A DNA stretch of 64,000 bases from Streptomyces sp. DSM 110735 (GTDB taxonomy: Bacteria; Actinomycetota; Actinomycetes; Streptomycetales; Streptomycetaceae): positions 62,001 through 126,000 of the forward strand of contig NZ_JACYHF010000004.1 of assembly GCF_016482685.1 (NCBI RefSeq), in the 5' to 3' direction. Position numbers and translations under genes: made by a program. A model generated the notes under the pieces. That model was not told the DNA's origin and did no database searches. It saw only the letters and a program-made list of their open reading frames with translations. Below, one piece after another: positions 34,727 through 44,900 of this stretch (the stretch's first letter is position 1; every line of letters begins with the position of its first letter).

Positions 34727-36193
34727 TCAGCCCAGGGCGGCGGTCCGCTCCCGGTATCCGCGCGCCGGAGCCGCGTCCCGGTACGGCTCCAGACGGCGCT
34801 CGAAGTCCCGGACGTACTCCACCGCGCGCACCGAGCGCATCTCCGCCGCCTGCGCCGCCGCGTCGGCGGCCAGCGCGCACGCCTGGTCGAGTTCGCCGAG
34901 ACCCAGCCGGGCGGTGGCGAGGACCACCCGGCAGAACAGCCTGCTGCGGGCGTGCGCCGGACCGCGCAGCCGCAGCGCGCGCTCCGCGTGCTGCGCCGCC
35001 GCGCGGAACTGCTGGAGGTCCCGGTGGCAGTGCCCCAGCTCGTCCGCGAGCTGACCCTCGTCGAAGAAGCGCGCCCAGTGCGGCACCTCGTCGCCGGGGC
35101 GGGCGGACTCCAGGGCGTGTTCGGCGCGCAGCAGCGCGCTGGTGCACGCCCGCGCCTCCCCCAGCACCGCGTGCGCCCGCGCCTCCGCCGCGTGCAGCAG
35201 CGCCTGGACGACCGGGGGCGCCGTCGTGCCGATGCCCTGCTGGGCGACCCGGGCGAGCTGGAGCGCCTCGCGGCCGTGCCCGAGGTAGACGGCCTGGCGG
35301 CTCATGGTGACCAGCACGTAGGACCCGTAGGCGCGGTCCCCTGCCGCCTGGGCCAGCCTCAGCGCCTGGACGAAGTAGCGCTGGGCGAGCCCGTGGGCGG
35401 CGATGTCGTACGACGTCCAGCCCGCGAGCCGGGTGAGGTCGGCGGCGGCGCCGAAGAGCCTGCGGCCGGTCTGCTCGGAGTAGACCCCGCGCAGCATCGG
35501 CTCGCACTCGTGCTCCAGATAGCGCACCAGCGCCTGCCGGGCGTGGCCGCCGCCGTACTGGTCGTCCAGGGTGCGGAACAGCTCCCCGACCGAGCGCAGC
35601 GCGGCGATGTCGCCCGAGGTGACCCGGTGCCCGGAGGAGCGGTCGGGGTGACCGGGCGGGCGGAGCGCGCCGGGGACGGGCTCGGGCCGCTCGGGCGTGC
35701 TGCCGTGGCGGCCCTGCGCGGGCACCCGGGGTGCCGGTTCGCGCGCCACCCGGTCGTCGGGCCTGCCGATCAGCCAGTCCCGGCTGGGCACCACGAGCCC
35801 GGCCGGGGTGAAGGCGATCCGGCGCAGCTCGGCGTGGCTGCCGGAGTCCTTGCGCCACAGCCCGCCGACGATGTCCACCGCCTCCTCCGGCGTGGCGGCG
35901 AACTCGAGCCCGGCGTACACCGGCGCACACGCGTCCAGACCGAGGTCCTGCGCGGTGAGCCGGCGCCCGAGACGGCGCGTGAAGACCTCGGCGATGAGCG
36001 CGGGGGTGGTGCCCCGGGGCTGCTGGCCGCGCAGCCAGCGGGTGACGGAGGTCTTGTCGTATCTGAGGTCCAGCCCGTGCTCCAGGCCGAGCTGGTCGAC
36101 GCGCCGGGCCAGACCCGCGTTGGAGAACCCCGCCTCTGCGATGAGCGCGGCGAGCTGGCGGTTGGGGGTGCGCTGCGCGGGTCGGTCCGTCAT
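34727..36193 (-). CDS. HTH/TPR-type developmental regulator (NsdA-like)
   Basis: 488-aa protein. The N-terminus MTDRPAQRTPNRQLAALIAEAGFSNAGLARRV... followed by YDKTSVTRWLRGQQPRGTTPALIAEVFTRRLGRRLTAQDLG has the look of a helix-turn-helix unit seen in Streptomyces regulators of the NsdA/NsdB kind. A basic linker (about 170-215) leads to a helical repeat region (about 215-470) with TPR-like repeats rich in Ala/Leu (QALVRYLEHE, ALRLAQAAGDRAYG, ALQLARVAQQG). NsdA-type proteins negatively affect sporulation and antibiotic production; the role here is inferred from resemblance only. Divergent from lipB. Confidence 0.75.
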   Translation of the reverse strand: MTDRPAQRTPNRQLAALIAEAGFSNAGLARRVDQLGLEHGLDLRYDKTSVTRWLRGQQPRGTTPALIAEVFTRRLGRRLTAQDLGLDACAPVYAGLEFAATPEEAVDIVGGLWRKDSGSHAELRRIAFTPAGLVVPSRDWLIGRPDDRVAREPAPRVPAQGRHGSTPERPEPVPGALRPPGHPDRSSGHRVTSGDIAALRSVGELFRTLDDQYGGGHARQALVRYLEHECEPMLRGVYSEQTGRRLFGAAADLTRLAGWTSYDIAAHGLAQRYFVQALRLAQAAGDRAYGSYVLVTMSRQAVYLGHGREALQLARVAQQGIGTTAPPVVQALLHAAEARAHAVLGEARACTSALLRAEHALESARPGDEVPHWARFFDEGQLADELGHCHRDLQQFRAAAQHAERALRLRGPAHARSRLFCRVVLATARLGLGELDQACALAADAAAQAAEMRSVRAVEYVRDFERRLEPYRDAAPARGYRERTAALG

Positions 36194-36373
36194 CTGTGGT
36201 GCGGTCTCCTGCCTTCCAGCCCCCTGAGGTGCCGGGATCGCCTGTGAGCAGCCCTTTCGGCCGCACGAACGGCGCGAATGTAGCGGAGAGTGAGCAAGTA
36301 GTCGCACATTCCGCCGCGCATTCATCCGATCGTGTGAGGATCACCCGCGGGACTGACGCGTCCGAGCCGGACG

Positions 36374-36379
36374 TACAGT
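36374..36379 (+). promoter_or_regulatory. Candidate lipB -10 hexamer TACAGT
   Basis: TACAGT lies 78 bp upstream of the lipB GTG, in the 264-bp region shared with the divergent NsdA-like gene. No convincing -35 box is visible. Confidence 0.4.
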
Positions 36380-36457
36380 GGCGTGGGCGCCCGACGCGCC
36401 TGACAGACCCGACGAGGGGCGGCCTGAACGAGGGGCAGCCTGAGGGAGGCGCTTGCC

Positions 36458-37258
36458 GTGAGTGAGTTGCGGTTCGTCCACATGGGGTTCGGCGCGGACG
36501 CCGTCGAGTACCAGGAAGCCTGGGACGAGCAGCGCCGGGTGCACGCCGCCCGGTTCGCCGACGAGGTGCCCGACACCGTGCTGCTCCTCGAACACCCCCC
36601 GGTGTACACGGCGGGCCGGCGCACCGAGGACAGCGAGCGCCCGCTCGACGGCACCCCGGTGGTGGACGTGGACCGGGGCGGCAAGATCACCTGGCACGGT
36701 CCCGGCCAGCTCGTGGGCTACCCGATCCAGAAGCTGCCCCGCCCGGTCGACGTGATCGCGCACGTACGGCGCCTGGAGGAGGCGCTGATCCGCACCTGCG
36801 CGGAGTTCGGTCTGGAGACCACCCGGGTCGAGGGCCGCAGCGGGGTCTGGGTGCTCGGCGACCCGGTCGAGCAGCGCCCGGCGCTCGGCGGGCTCTCCCT
36901 GGACTTCGACCCGCGGCTGAACGACGAGGAGTTCGACCCCCGGATGAACGGTCCGGAGTACGCCCCCTCCAACGCGGGCCAGCGCCGCGAGGACCGCAAG
37001 ATCGCCGCGATCGGCATCCGGGTCGCCAAGGGCGTCACGATGCACGGCTTCGCCCTCAACGTGAACCCGGACAACCGCTGGTTCGACCGCATCATCCCCT
37101 GCGGCATCCGTGATGCCGGAGTCGCTTCCCTTGCCAACGAGCTGGGCCGGGACGTCACGATCGCCGAGGTCGTGCCGGTGGTCGAGCGGCATCTGCGGGA
37201 CGTCATGGAGCACGCGGACCTCAAGCCCCGGGTGATCGAGAAGACCGCCGCGGTCTGA
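36458..37258 (+). CDS. lipB: Lipoyl(octanoyl) transferase
   Basis: 266-aa enzyme that moves octanoyl from acyl carrier protein to lipoyl domains. Family motifs: [64 protein letters not shown] with the active-site Lys, and [14 protein letters not shown] with the active-site Cys. An insertion (about 150-180, [20 protein letters not shown]) lengthens it relative to E. coli LipB. GTG 36458. It is followed 140 bp later by lipA; substrates include the E2 at 23063. Confidence 0.96.
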   Translation: MSELRFVHMGFGADAVEYQEAWDEQRRVHAARFADEVPDTVLLLEHPPVYTAGRRTEDSERPLDGTPVVDVDRGGKITWHGPGQLVGYPIQKLPRPVDVIAHVRRLEEALIRTCAEFGLETTRVEGRSGVWVLGDPVEQRPALGGLSLDFDPRLNDEEFDPRMNGPEYAPSNAGQRREDRKIAAIGIRVAKGVTMHGFALNVNPDNRWFDRIIPCGIRDAGVASLANELGRDVTIAEVVPVVERHLRDVMEHADLKPRVIEKTAAV

Positions 37259-37398
37259 AGCGGTCCGACCGGGAACGGTCCGATCGGTCCGACCGGGAAT
37301 TCGGCCTGCGTCCGCGAGGTTTTCCTCACCCGTAGGGCCCAATGAACACGGGCGTACTCTGTTGTACGCCGAAGAATCGAAGCTACAGGGAGCCGGTC

Positions 37399-38364
37399 GT
37401 GTCCGCAGTCGCACCCGACGGACGCAAGATGCTGCGCCTGGAGGTCCGCAACAGCCAGACCCCCATCGAGCGCAAGCCCGAGTGGATCAAGACCCGGGCG
37501 AAAATGGGCCCCGAGTACACGAAGATGCAGAACCTCGTGAAGAGCGAGGGTCTGCACACGGTGTGCCAGGAGGCCGGCTGCCCCAACATCTACGAATGCT
37601 GGGAGGACCGCGAGGCCACCTTCCTCATCGGCGGCGACCAGTGCACCCGGCGCTGTGACTTCTGCCAGATCGACACCGGCAAGCCCGAGGCGCTGGACCG
37701 CGACGAGCCGCGCCGCGTGGGCGAGTCCGTGGTCACCATGGACCTCAACTACGCCACGATCACCGGCGTCGCCCGCGACGACCTGGAGGACGGCGGCGCC
37801 TGGCTGTACGCCGAGACCGTGCGCCAGATCCACGCGCAGACCGCGGACCGCGAGACCGGGCGCACCAAGGTCGAGCTGCTCGCCCCCGACTTCAACGCGG
37901 TGCCCGAGCAGCTCGCCGAGGTCTTCGCCTCCCGCCCCGAGGTCTTCGCGCACAACGTCGAGACGGTCCCGCGCATCTTCAAGCGCATCCGCCCCGGCTT
38001 CCGCTACGAGCGCTCGCTGAAGGTCATCACCGAGGCGCGCGACTTCGGTCTGGTCACCAAGTCCAACCTGATCCTCGGCATGGGCGAGACCCGCGAGGAG
38101 ATCAGCGAGGCGCTGCGCCAGTTGCACGAGGCAGGGTGCGAGCTGATCACCATCACCCAGTACCTGCGCCCCTCGCTGCGGCACCACCCGGTGGAGCGCT
38201 GGGTCAAGCCGCAGGAGTTCGTGGAGCTGAAGGAGGAGGCCGAGGAGATCGGCTTCTCCGGTGTGATGTCCGGTCCACTGGTCCGCTCGTCGTACCGCGC
38301 GGGGCGCCTGTACCAGATGGCGATCGAGAAGCGGGGCGCGTTCGTCGCCAGCCAGGCGGTCTGA
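37399..38364 (+). CDS. lipA: Lipoyl synthase
   Basis: 321-aa radical-SAM enzyme that inserts two sulfurs into octanoyl-E2. Both iron-sulfur sites are present: the auxiliary cluster [12 protein letters not shown] and the radical-[11 protein letters not shown]. The C-terminal [11 protein letters not shown] supplies the conserved Ser ligand region. GTG 37399 has a GGGAG RBS; the in-frame ATG 37342 is unlikely. It acts directly after LipB on the lipoyl domains of the E2. Confidence 0.97.
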   Translation: MSAVAPDGRKMLRLEVRNSQTPIERKPEWIKTRAKMGPEYTKMQNLVKSEGLHTVCQEAGCPNIYECWEDREATFLIGGDQCTRRCDFCQIDTGKPEALDRDEPRRVGESVVTMDLNYATITGVARDDLEDGGAWLYAETVRQIHAQTADRETGRTKVELLAPDFNAVPEQLAEVFASRPEVFAHNVETVPRIFKRIRPGFRYERSLKVITEARDFGLVTKSNLILGMGETREEISEALRQLHEAGCELITITQYLRPSLRHHPVERWVKPQEFVELKEEAEEIGFSGVMSGPLVRSSYRAGRLYQMAIEKRGAFVASQAV

Positions 38365-38367
38365 CGC

Positions 38368-38423
38368 ACGGGTGCTGACGTACGGGTGCTGACGTACCCG
38401 TGGTGACGTACCGGTGCTGACGC
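38368..38423. repeat. Four 14-bp tandem repeats after lipA
   Basis: Units ACGGGTGCTGACGT (38368), an identical copy (38382), ACCCGTGGTGACGT (38396) and ACCGGTGCTGACGC (38410) follow the lipA stop almost immediately. The first two are perfect copies. Confidence 0.8.
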
Positions 38424-38467
38424 GCCCGGCGCGCGCCCCGGGCGCCCGAGCGGCGTGAGCAAGCCGT

Positions 38468-38560
38468 GTGAATTCACGCACAAGTTCCTACTGGCCAGTA
38501 ATGGCCGAGTCGACGCGGTCCCGGCCGTCCTCGCTGATGAGGGCACCCGCCGGGACCGCG
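38468..38560 (+). terminator. Palindromes and 12-bp-stem hairpin in the lipA-distal gap
   Basis: The gap holds the palindromes GTGAATTCAC (38468-38477) and TACTGGCCAGTA (38489-38500). They are followed by a perfect 12-bp stem, CGCGGTCCCGGC (38514-38525) with GCCGGGACCGCG (38549-38560) and a 23-bp loop. The large hairpin probably ends lipA transcription. Confidence 0.55.
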
Positions 38561-38599
38561 CCGTCGTACCCGGGGTCCGCACCAGGGCTTCACTGGCGT

Positions 38600-38628
38600 T
38601 TGACCGGTCGGTCACGCCCTGGTAACAC
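38600..38628 (+). promoter_or_regulatory. Candidate promoter TTGACC-17-TAACAC
   Basis: TTGACC (38600-38605), a 17-bp spacer and TAACAC (38623-38628) lie 60 bp upstream of the 65-aa gene. The -35 box is good and the -10 box imperfect. Confidence 0.45.
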
Positions 38629-38688
38629 CAATCAGTGACCCTGGAATCACGCCCCGTACTCCACCCGCTCCGAGGGGGGACCTCGATC

Positions 38689-38886
38689 ATGCAGGCCGCA
38701 CCCGTCCGCGCCAACGCCATCCCGTCCCTGAGCGGCGCCCTGCGCGCCGTCGAGTCCCTGCTGATGAACGGCGGTCAGCGCACCGCCCGCCGCAACGCCT
38801 GGACGTCGGTCCTGGAGGACCGCCGCCGGGCCAAGGACCGCGTCGAGGCCCAGCAGGTCCTCGACCGCGCCGCCGCCCGTCTCTGA
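38689..38886 (+). CDS. Small conserved protein (65 aa)
   Basis: MQAAPVRANAIPSLSGALRAVESLLMNGGQ... ends VEAQQVLDRAAARL. It is mostly helical and strongly basic in the middle (RTARRNAWTSVLEDRRRAKDR). It has no TM segment. ATG 38689 follows a GAGGGGG RBS by 9 bp. The even charge pattern and in-frame codon usage support a real gene; I recall an equivalent small ORF next to lipA in other Streptomyces. Function unknown. Confidence 0.75.
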   Translation: MQAAPVRANAIPSLSGALRAVESLLMNGGQRTARRNAWTSVLEDRRRAKDRVEAQQVLDRAAARL

Positions 38887-38947
38887 CCGTTCCCCGCCCG
38901 GGTGTGACCCTCCCGACACCGCCGTCGAGAGCGCTCCGGATGCCACG

Positions 38948-38953
38948 TAGACT
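38948..38953 (+). promoter_or_regulatory. -10 hexamer TAGACT for leaderless DUF4191 gene
   Basis: TAGACT ends 7 bp before ATG 38961 and lies in the loop of a GCCACG/CGTGGC inverted repeat. No RBS precedes the start. Confidence 0.5.
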
Positions 38954-38960
38954 TCGTGGC

Positions 38961-39665
38961 ATGGCGAGGAAGGAAACCGCGGCGGACGCCGCGAGCGCAG
39001 GGCGACTGAAGCAGATCGCTCTCACGTACAAGATGACCCAGAAGGCCGACAAGACGATCGGCCTGGTACTGGCTGCCGTCGCACTCGGTATCTTCGGTGT
39101 CCTCCTCGTGATCGGCTTCCTGGTCGGGCATCCGTACTACTTCGGCTTCGCGGGTCTGCTGATCGGTCTGCTGGCCGCGGCCGTCGTGTTCGGCCGCCGG
39201 GCCGAGCGGGCCGCCTTCGGGCAGATGGAGGGCAAGCCGGGCGCCGCCGCGGCGGTGCTGGACAACATCGGCCGGGGCTGGACCACCACCCCCGCGGTCG
39301 CGATGAACCGCAGCCAGGACGTCGTGCACCGCGCGGTCGGCAAGGCCGGCATCGTGCTCGTCGCGGAGGGCAACCCGAACCGGGTGAAGAGCCTGCTCGC
39401 GGCCGAGAAGAAGAAGATGAACCGCATCGTGGCGGACGTGCCCGTGCACGACCTGATCGTGGGCGGCGGCGAGGGTCAGGTCGACCTGAAGAAGCTGCGC
39501 ACGACGATGCTGAAGTACCCGCGCGTCCTGACCGGCCCGCAGGTGACCGCCACCAACGACCGGCTGCGCGCGCTCGGCGACCTGATGAGCAACATGCCGC
39601 TCCCGAAGGGACCCATGCCGAAGGGGATGCGCCTGCCGAAGGGCGGCAGCCCGAAGTCGCGCTGA
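38961..39665 (+). CDS. DUF4191 membrane protein
   Basis: 234-aa protein: a basic N-terminus (MARKETAADAASAGRLKQIALTYKM), two adjacent TM helices (IGLVLAAVALGIFGVLLVIGF and FGFAGLLIGLLAAAVVFG), and a cytoplasmic domain with VVHRAVGKAGIVLVAEGNPNRVKSLLAAEKKK. The C-terminal tail is Pro/Lys/Met-rich (PKGPMPKGMRLPKGG). This matches the actinobacterial DUF4191 family of unknown function, usually beside lipA/lipB and an RDD protein as here. It reads as leaderless. Confidence 0.9.
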   Translation: MARKETAADAASAGRLKQIALTYKMTQKADKTIGLVLAAVALGIFGVLLVIGFLVGHPYYFGFAGLLIGLLAAAVVFGRRAERAAFGQMEGKPGAAAAVLDNIGRGWTTTPAVAMNRSQDVVHRAVGKAGIVLVAEGNPNRVKSLLAAEKKKMNRIVADVPVHDLIVGGGEGQVDLKKLRTTMLKYPRVLTGPQVTATNDRLRALGDLMSNMPLPKGPMPKGMRLPKGGSPKSR

Positions 39666-39671
39666 CGGCTT

Positions 39672-39730
39672 CCCGTACGCGTACGGGAGTGGGGCCCGGC
39701 CGGAGGAAGTTCCTCCCGGCCGGGCCCCAC
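39672..39730 (+). terminator. 16-bp palindrome and long bidirectional hairpin
   Basis: CCCGTACGCGTACGGG (39672-39687) is a perfect palindrome 6 bp after the DUF4191 stop. It is followed by a stem of 18 pairs with one bulge between 39689-39706 and 39712-39730 (loop AAGTT). It separates the DUF4191 gene from the convergent RDD gene and can serve both. Confidence 0.8.
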
Positions 39731-39760
39731 TCTCATGTGTCCCGGGGTGCCGGACAGGCC

Positions 39761-40228
39761 CTAGATGCGGACCTCGACGGTCTTGGCGAGGCGGTCGTGC
39801 AGGCCGCGGCCGTCGCGGTCCCAGACCAGGGCGGGGACGGCGAGGCAGAGCAGGACGGTACGGAGCACGGCGCGCAGCGGGTTGACCACGCCGGTCTCCA
39901 GGGACACCACGCGCAGCCCGAAGAGCCGCTTGCCCGGGGTGAAGCCGAGGGTGCCGACCAGGAGCGCGCTCATCGCGAAGAAGACGAGGAGCGCCCAGTT
40001 GCTGGTGGCGGGGCTGTTGCCGTGGGTGATCAGGCCGTATGCGATCAAGACGCACAGCCCCCAGTCCACGGCGAGCGCGCCGAGCCGCCTGCCGGGCCGG
40101 GCGACGGAGTTCGGACCGCTCTCGGGGAGCCCGAGCTGCTCGCCCCGGTACCCGAAGTCCGCGCCCGCCTCTTCCATGGCCGCGCGGGGCCCGGAGAGCC
40201 ACGATCCCATTGCTTGCCTGTTGTCCAC
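39761..40228 (-). CDS. RDD-family membrane protein
   Basis: 155-aa protein with an acidic soluble N-terminus and RDD-domain helices: [55 protein letters not shown] (with the FTPGKR turn typical of the family) and [30 protein letters not shown]. The conserved Arg/Asp pair (R in RPGRR, D in VDWG) is present. GTG 40228 sits 6 bp after a TACCGT hexamer, so it is probably leaderless. Function unknown. Divergent from glnA. Confidence 0.88.
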   Translation of the reverse strand: MDNRQAMGSWLSGPRAAMEEAGADFGYRGEQLGLPESGPNSVARPGRRLGALAVDWGLCVLIAYGLITHGNSPATSNWALLVFFAMSALLVGTLGFTPGKRLFGLRVVSLETGVVNPLRAVLRTVLLCLAVPALVWDRDGRGLHDRLAKTVEVRI

Positions 40229-40234
40229 CCGTCC

Positions 40235-40240
40235 ACGGTA
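40235..40240 (-). promoter_or_regulatory. -10 hexamer TACCGT for leaderless RDD gene
   Basis: Read on the minus strand, TACCGT is followed by GGACGG and then GTG at 40228, so the start codon is at the predicted transcription start. Confidence 0.5.
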
Positions 40241-40303
40241 CTGTGCCGGGTTTTGATCACTGCCTGGAGGGGGGTTCCGGGGCTACGGTGGAGGGGCGGC
40301 CGG

Positions 40304-40341
40304 TTAACTTCTGCGAAACAAACGAGTCACGCCCGAGAAAC
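40304..40341 (+). promoter_or_regulatory. GlnR-type binding region upstream of glnA
   Basis: TTAAC (40304), GAAAC (40315), GTCAC (40326) and GAAAC (40337) each occur 11 bp apart, matching the a/b-site pattern gTnAc-n6-GaAAc-n6-gTnAC-n6-GAAAc described for actinobacterial GlnR. A TAGTGT -10-like hexamer follows at 40352. This indicates nitrogen control of glnA. Confidence 0.85.
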
Positions 40342-40440
40342 CGCGCTTCCCTAGTGTCGGAACCAGCGTGTGCCACCGCACTGGCCGCACGAACCCGATC
40401 TACCGCCCCGACCGGACTGGCCGGGAGTAGGAGGAGCTGG

Positions 40441-41850
40441 ATGTTCCAGAACGCCGACGAGGCCAAGAAGTTCATCGCGGACGAGGACGTCAAGTTCGTA
40501 GACGTCCGTTTCTGCGACCTGCCGGGCGTCATGCAGCACTTCACGGTGCCCGTCGAGGCGTTCGACCCGGACGAGGAGCTGGCCTTCGACGGCTCGTCGA
40601 TCCGCGGCTTCCAGGCCATCCACGAGTCCGACATGGCGCTGCGCGCCGACCTGTCGACGTCCCGCGTGGACCCGTTCCGCCGCGACAAGACGCTGAACAT
40701 CAACTTCTTCATCCACGACCCGATCACGGGCGAGCAGTACTCCCGTGACCCGCGCAACGTGGCGAAGAAGGCGGAGGCGTACCTCGCCTCCACCGGCATC
40801 GCGGACACCGCGTACTTCGGTCCCGAGGCGGAGTTCTACGTCTTCGACTCGGTGCGGTTCGCCACCAGCGCGAACGAGGCGTTCTACCACATCGACTCCG
40901 AGGCCGGCGCCTGGAACACCGGTGCGGTCGAGAACAACCGCGGCTACAAGGTCCGCTACAAGGGCGGCTACTTCCCGGTGGCCCCGGTGGACCACTTCGC
41001 CGACCTGCGCGCGGAGATCTCCCTGGAGCTGGACAAGGCGGGCCTGAAGGTCGAGCGCCAGCACCACGAGGTGGGCACGGCGGGCCAGGCGGAGATCAAC
41101 TACAAGTTCAACACGCTGCTCGCCGCCGCCGACGACCTCCAGCTCTTCAAGTACATCGTGAAGAACGTCGCCTGGCGCAACGGCAAGACCGCGACCTTCA
41201 TGCCGAAGCCGATCTTCGGTGACAACGGCTCGGGCATGCACGTCCACCAGTCCCTGTGGTCCGGCGGCGACCCGCTCTTCTACGACGAGGCCGGTTACGC
41301 GGGTCTGTCGGACACCGCCCGCTACTACATCGGCGGCATCCTCAAGCACGCCCCGTCGCTGCTTGCGTTCACCAACCCGACGGTGAACTCGTACCACCGC
41401 CTGGTGCCGGGCTTCGAGGCGCCGATCAACCTGGTGTACTCGCAGCGCAACCGCTCCGCGGCGATGCGTATCCCGATCACGGGCTCCAACCCGAAGGCCA
41501 AGCGCGTCGAGTTCCGCGCGCCCGACTCCTCCGGCAACCCGTACCTCGCCTTCTCCGCCCTGCTCCTCGCGGGCCTGGACGGCATCAAGAACAAGATCGA
41601 GCCCGCCGAGCCGATCGACAAGGACCTCTACGAGCTGGCTCCCGAGGAGCACGCCAACGTGGCCCAGGTCCCCACCTCCCTCGGCGCCGTCCTCGACCGC
41701 CTCGAGTCCGACCACGACTTCCTCCTCCAGGGCGACGTCTTCACCCCGGACCTCATCGAGACGTGGATCGACTACAAGCGCACGAACGAGATCGCTCCGC
41801 TGGCACTGCGCCCGCACCCGCACGAGTTCGAGCTGTACTACGACGTGTAG
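40441..41850 (+). CDS. glnA: Glutamine synthetase type I
   Basis: 469-aa GSI-beta, the dodecameric enzyme that makes glutamine from glutamate, ammonia and ATP. The N-terminal beta-grasp segment ([21 protein letters not shown]) and metal/substrate motifs [49 protein letters not shown] and NRSAAMRIP are all present. [10 protein letters not shown] contains the Tyr that is adenylylated in this subtype, so activity is probably also controlled by GlnE. RBS AGGAGG. Its last codons FELYYDV are echoed imperfectly at 46994-47016, on the far side of the lower-GC block. Confidence 0.98.
   Translation: MFQNADEAKKFIADEDVKFVDVRFCDLPGVMQHFTVPVEAFDPDEELAFDGSSIRGFQAIHESDMALRADLSTSRVDPFRRDKTLNINFFIHDPITGEQYSRDPRNVAKKAEAYLASTGIADTAYFGPEAEFYVFDSVRFATSANEAFYHIDSEAGAWNTGAVENNRGYKVRYKGGYFPVAPVDHFADLRAEISLELDKAGLKVERQHHEVGTAGQAEINYKFNTLLAAADDLQLFKYIVKNVAWRNGKTATFMPKPIFGDNGSGMHVHQSLWSGGDPLFYDEAGYAGLSDTARYYIGGILKHAPSLLAFTNPTVNSYHRLVPGFEAPINLVYSQRNRSAAMRIPITGSNPKAKRVEFRAPDSSGNPYLAFSALLLAGLDGIKNKIEPAEPIDKDLYELAPEEHANVAQVPTSLGAVLDRLESDHDFLLQGDVFTPDLIETWIDYKRTNEIAPLALRPHPHEFELYYDV
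41826..41848 (+). repeat. glnA 3'-end copy of a 23-bp direct repeat (candidate attachment-like site, left)
   Basis: The 23 bp covering the FELYYDV codons and start of the stop region match 46994-47016 at 21 of 23 positions, with 11 contiguous identical bases GTTCGAGCTGT. See the partner entry. Confidence 0.55.
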
Positions 41851-41873
41851 AAAATAAAGACTCTCGACTCAGT

Positions 41874-41923
41874 CAGCAGCGAGGGTTGGCCCGCCTTGAC
41901 CGGTGGACCAACCCTCGCTGCTG
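41874..41923 (+). terminator. glnA terminator
   Basis: A perfect 16-bp stem, CAGCAGCGAGGGTTGG with CCAACCCTCGCTGCTG, is followed by TTGCTTTTA. It begins 23 bp after the glnA stop, and the minus-strand STAND gene ends just beyond it. Confidence 0.9.
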
Positions 41924-41951
41924 TTGCTTTTATGGTTGCCCTAGGACGCTA

Positions 41952-44900
41952 TTACGGCGCCTCTCCACCTGCACCTAGTCGCACTGTCATCACGCCGCCG
42001 TTGTCCAAGCCGAAAACGAGATATTCACCGACTTGAACAACGGAGAAAACTTCACGACGGACTGGGATCTCCATCATCTGCCGCAGATCATCGCTGACCC
42101 ACAGCCGCACCGCCCGCTCGGTCTGACCAGCACTTGCCATACCAGTACGTCCTGCGTACTCCACGGGACTGACCGCACTTACCCAACCACTATGCAGGTC
42201 CCGCTCGCCGACCCTTCTACCGTTGGCTGGATCGAAGACCCAGACCGAGCCAGTGCCGACCATATCGTCCTCGCCATCATCCTGATGCCTTACAACGGCC
42301 AGCAGAGTTCGGTCATCCCCATATAGAGCGGACATAGATCCGAGAGAGGCATCAGGAACCTCGAAGGAATCCACAATTCCACCGTCGACGGCATCCCAGA
42401 GGCTGACGACAGCCCCGTCAAATTCCCCTGGCCAGATACCGAAGTAACCGGTAAGAATAGCAACGATACGACGACCATCGCAATCTAGAGCGCAGAGACC
42501 TCGAATGAGTCCTTCCTCAGCGCTGATGCCTCGAAGCACCTTGTCCGCAGAGAGATCCCAGAGAGATACACTATTTACCTTATTTTCTCTACTGCTAAAG
42601 GCTAGACATGGCTGTCCATTGATCTCCAATGCGCATAGCGTGTCGATGCCCGGGCCTTCGAGACACCGAATCACACCACCAGTGGTGGAGTCCCAGACCT
42701 GAATTGCACCTCCCGCCGTCCCTCTACTGGCGATGGCCAGGCATGCATGACCTGAAATATCTACAGCGCACAGGCTCGTAACCGATGCATGGCGGGAGCT
42801 GATCTGGCCGATCACTCTGCCACTGGCCACGTCGTGGACCAGAACCAATCCGGCCCTGCCGCTGCTGGCCACCGCTGTACAGCCGTCGCCCTCCAGCGCC
42901 GCGAGGGATCCGATCCAGAGATTGGATTCACCAATTTGGTCTGGATCCACGCAGTTGTTCAAGTCCCAAAGCCGCACCGTGCAGTCCTGGCCCGCACTCG
43001 CGATCAGCGCCTCTCCGGCCGACTCCACCGCACATAGGGCACCAGCCCAGCCGTCATGTCCCTCCAGACGGTGAGTCTCCTCGCCTGTCATCGGATCCCA
43101 GATCATGACGGTTCCGCTTTCGTCCTCGCCAAAGCCAGCGGCCACAAAATTGCGGTCTTCGATATGAACGTCAACGAGCTCGAAGATGCTCCCCTGTCCG
43201 CCTTCGAGTATCTGAACAGCTCGACCAGTCAGACCATCCCACAGGGCAACGACGTGATCGTCTTCATCGGGCTCGCCGGTAGCGAAGAGGAGGCCGGCAT
43301 CGCATTGCACTGCCGCGAAGCCGTGAGAGCCGGAACTGTCAATAGATATTGCATGGACAGTTTCTCCGGTCATGGGATCCCAGAGCCGCACCTTGGAGCG
43401 TCCTCCCGCTTGCCCTGTCAGCAGAGCAAGCAACGGACGCCCCTCTACGTCAACAGCGCACATCCCGTTGATGTCATACTTGCGAGTGCGGAAGGTCCGT
43501 ACGACCTCTCCGGAAACCGGGTCCCATACCTTCACTCGCATATCGCGTCCGCGACTCGCCAAGAGAGCGCGGCCAGCTACATTGAGAACACATAGTTGGT
43601 CAATCGGCGCATGGTGGCCGTCCAATGCACGGACCACCGTGCCCGCCTCAGGTTCCCAAATCCGCAATACGCCATCCAGTCCCGCACCAGCCAGCAACGT
43701 GTGGCTACCCATGGTCACAGCGCACAGCGCAGCAATCCAGCCCGGCGTCGTGAAGGTCTGAATTGTGTCACCCGTGTTCGGATCCCAAAGGCGGATCGCG
43801 TCATCGGCGGCGCTCGCGAGCAGTCCACGACCACCGGAGTGCAGAAAACAGAGGGCGTGGACTTCTTTCTTATGCCCCTCGAGTACAGCCGTTTCCATCG
43901 AGGGAGGAACGGTTGACCACACGGCTTGATATGGCTTGGCAATCAGGGAATCGCGATATGTCGTCCCGAGGCGCTCTTGTACTTCTGTCACACTGAACAG
44001 AGCAGCACGCTCCGGTCCTGGCGCATCGAGAGCGCGCGGCGTCTGACGTAGCAACCGGGCGCGTTGGCGGCCGACGTCCGTAGTAGCAAGGCGGGCCTGT
44101 GGTACAAGCCTTCTCAGATCGGCGTACAACGGATACTCGTTCTCCGCCAACAACTGGTCGATCACACCTCCTCGACCAGCGTGGACGGCGAGCGAGCGCA
44201 GCAGATAGGAGGGGGCCGCAGCCCAACCCGTTTTCGCCCCAGCCGCTATATAGGCACACGCAAGCGCCCGCTCATCACTGACGGGTGAAGCCACATCAGC
44301 ACGTGCAGTCCGCAGGGAATCGCTCAACGCCTGATGAAAGAGCCGGAAGGTGATGCCATCCACTTCTCCATCTACAGCGGCCTCAACGAGGAAGTTCGCA
44401 GCGGACGAGCGGGCAAACGCGAAGAGTTCACTTTCTGCGGGAGCTGAACCGAAAAGAGCGGTCAATGCGGTACGCCACAGGCCAGTGGTCAGTCCAGGCG
44501 CCTCCGCGTAGGCAAGCGGTATCAGCAAGTTCTCTGCGGAAAGCGAGCCGACGTCAGGCAGGAGACGCAAATATGCACGCAGTGATGAATCCACCGTGAC
44601 AGGGAATGACATTCCGCGCGGTTCGACTGCGCACTCGTCATGCATTCCGTGGGCTCGGGCTACCAGTCCGGCGACAAGGTAGTTCCCATCGGCCAGGGTT
44701 GCGATGCGTTCTGCAACAGGACGGGCGACCAAAATGTCGGAATAGGGATTGTCGACGCGCTCGTCGCCCTGCAGTCGGAGCGTGGCTAGCGCGTAGGCAG
44801 TCAGGTCCGTAACGGAAGTGAAATCCGGTGCATCGAGATTCACGACCCGGGCTGAACGACCGAATACGCTCAGCAGGTCTCCGGCGTCATCTCTGTGCCT

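Noticed and set aside
37261..37299. Two 15-bp CGGTCCGACCGGGAA copies between lipB and lipA
   Set aside because: A short duplication of GC-rich sequence at 24-bp spacing; may be chance and has no further support as a regulatory site.
37400..38360. Alternative frames inside lipA and aceE with long open lengths
   Set aside because: High-G+C shadows lacking RBS and sensible amino-acid composition.
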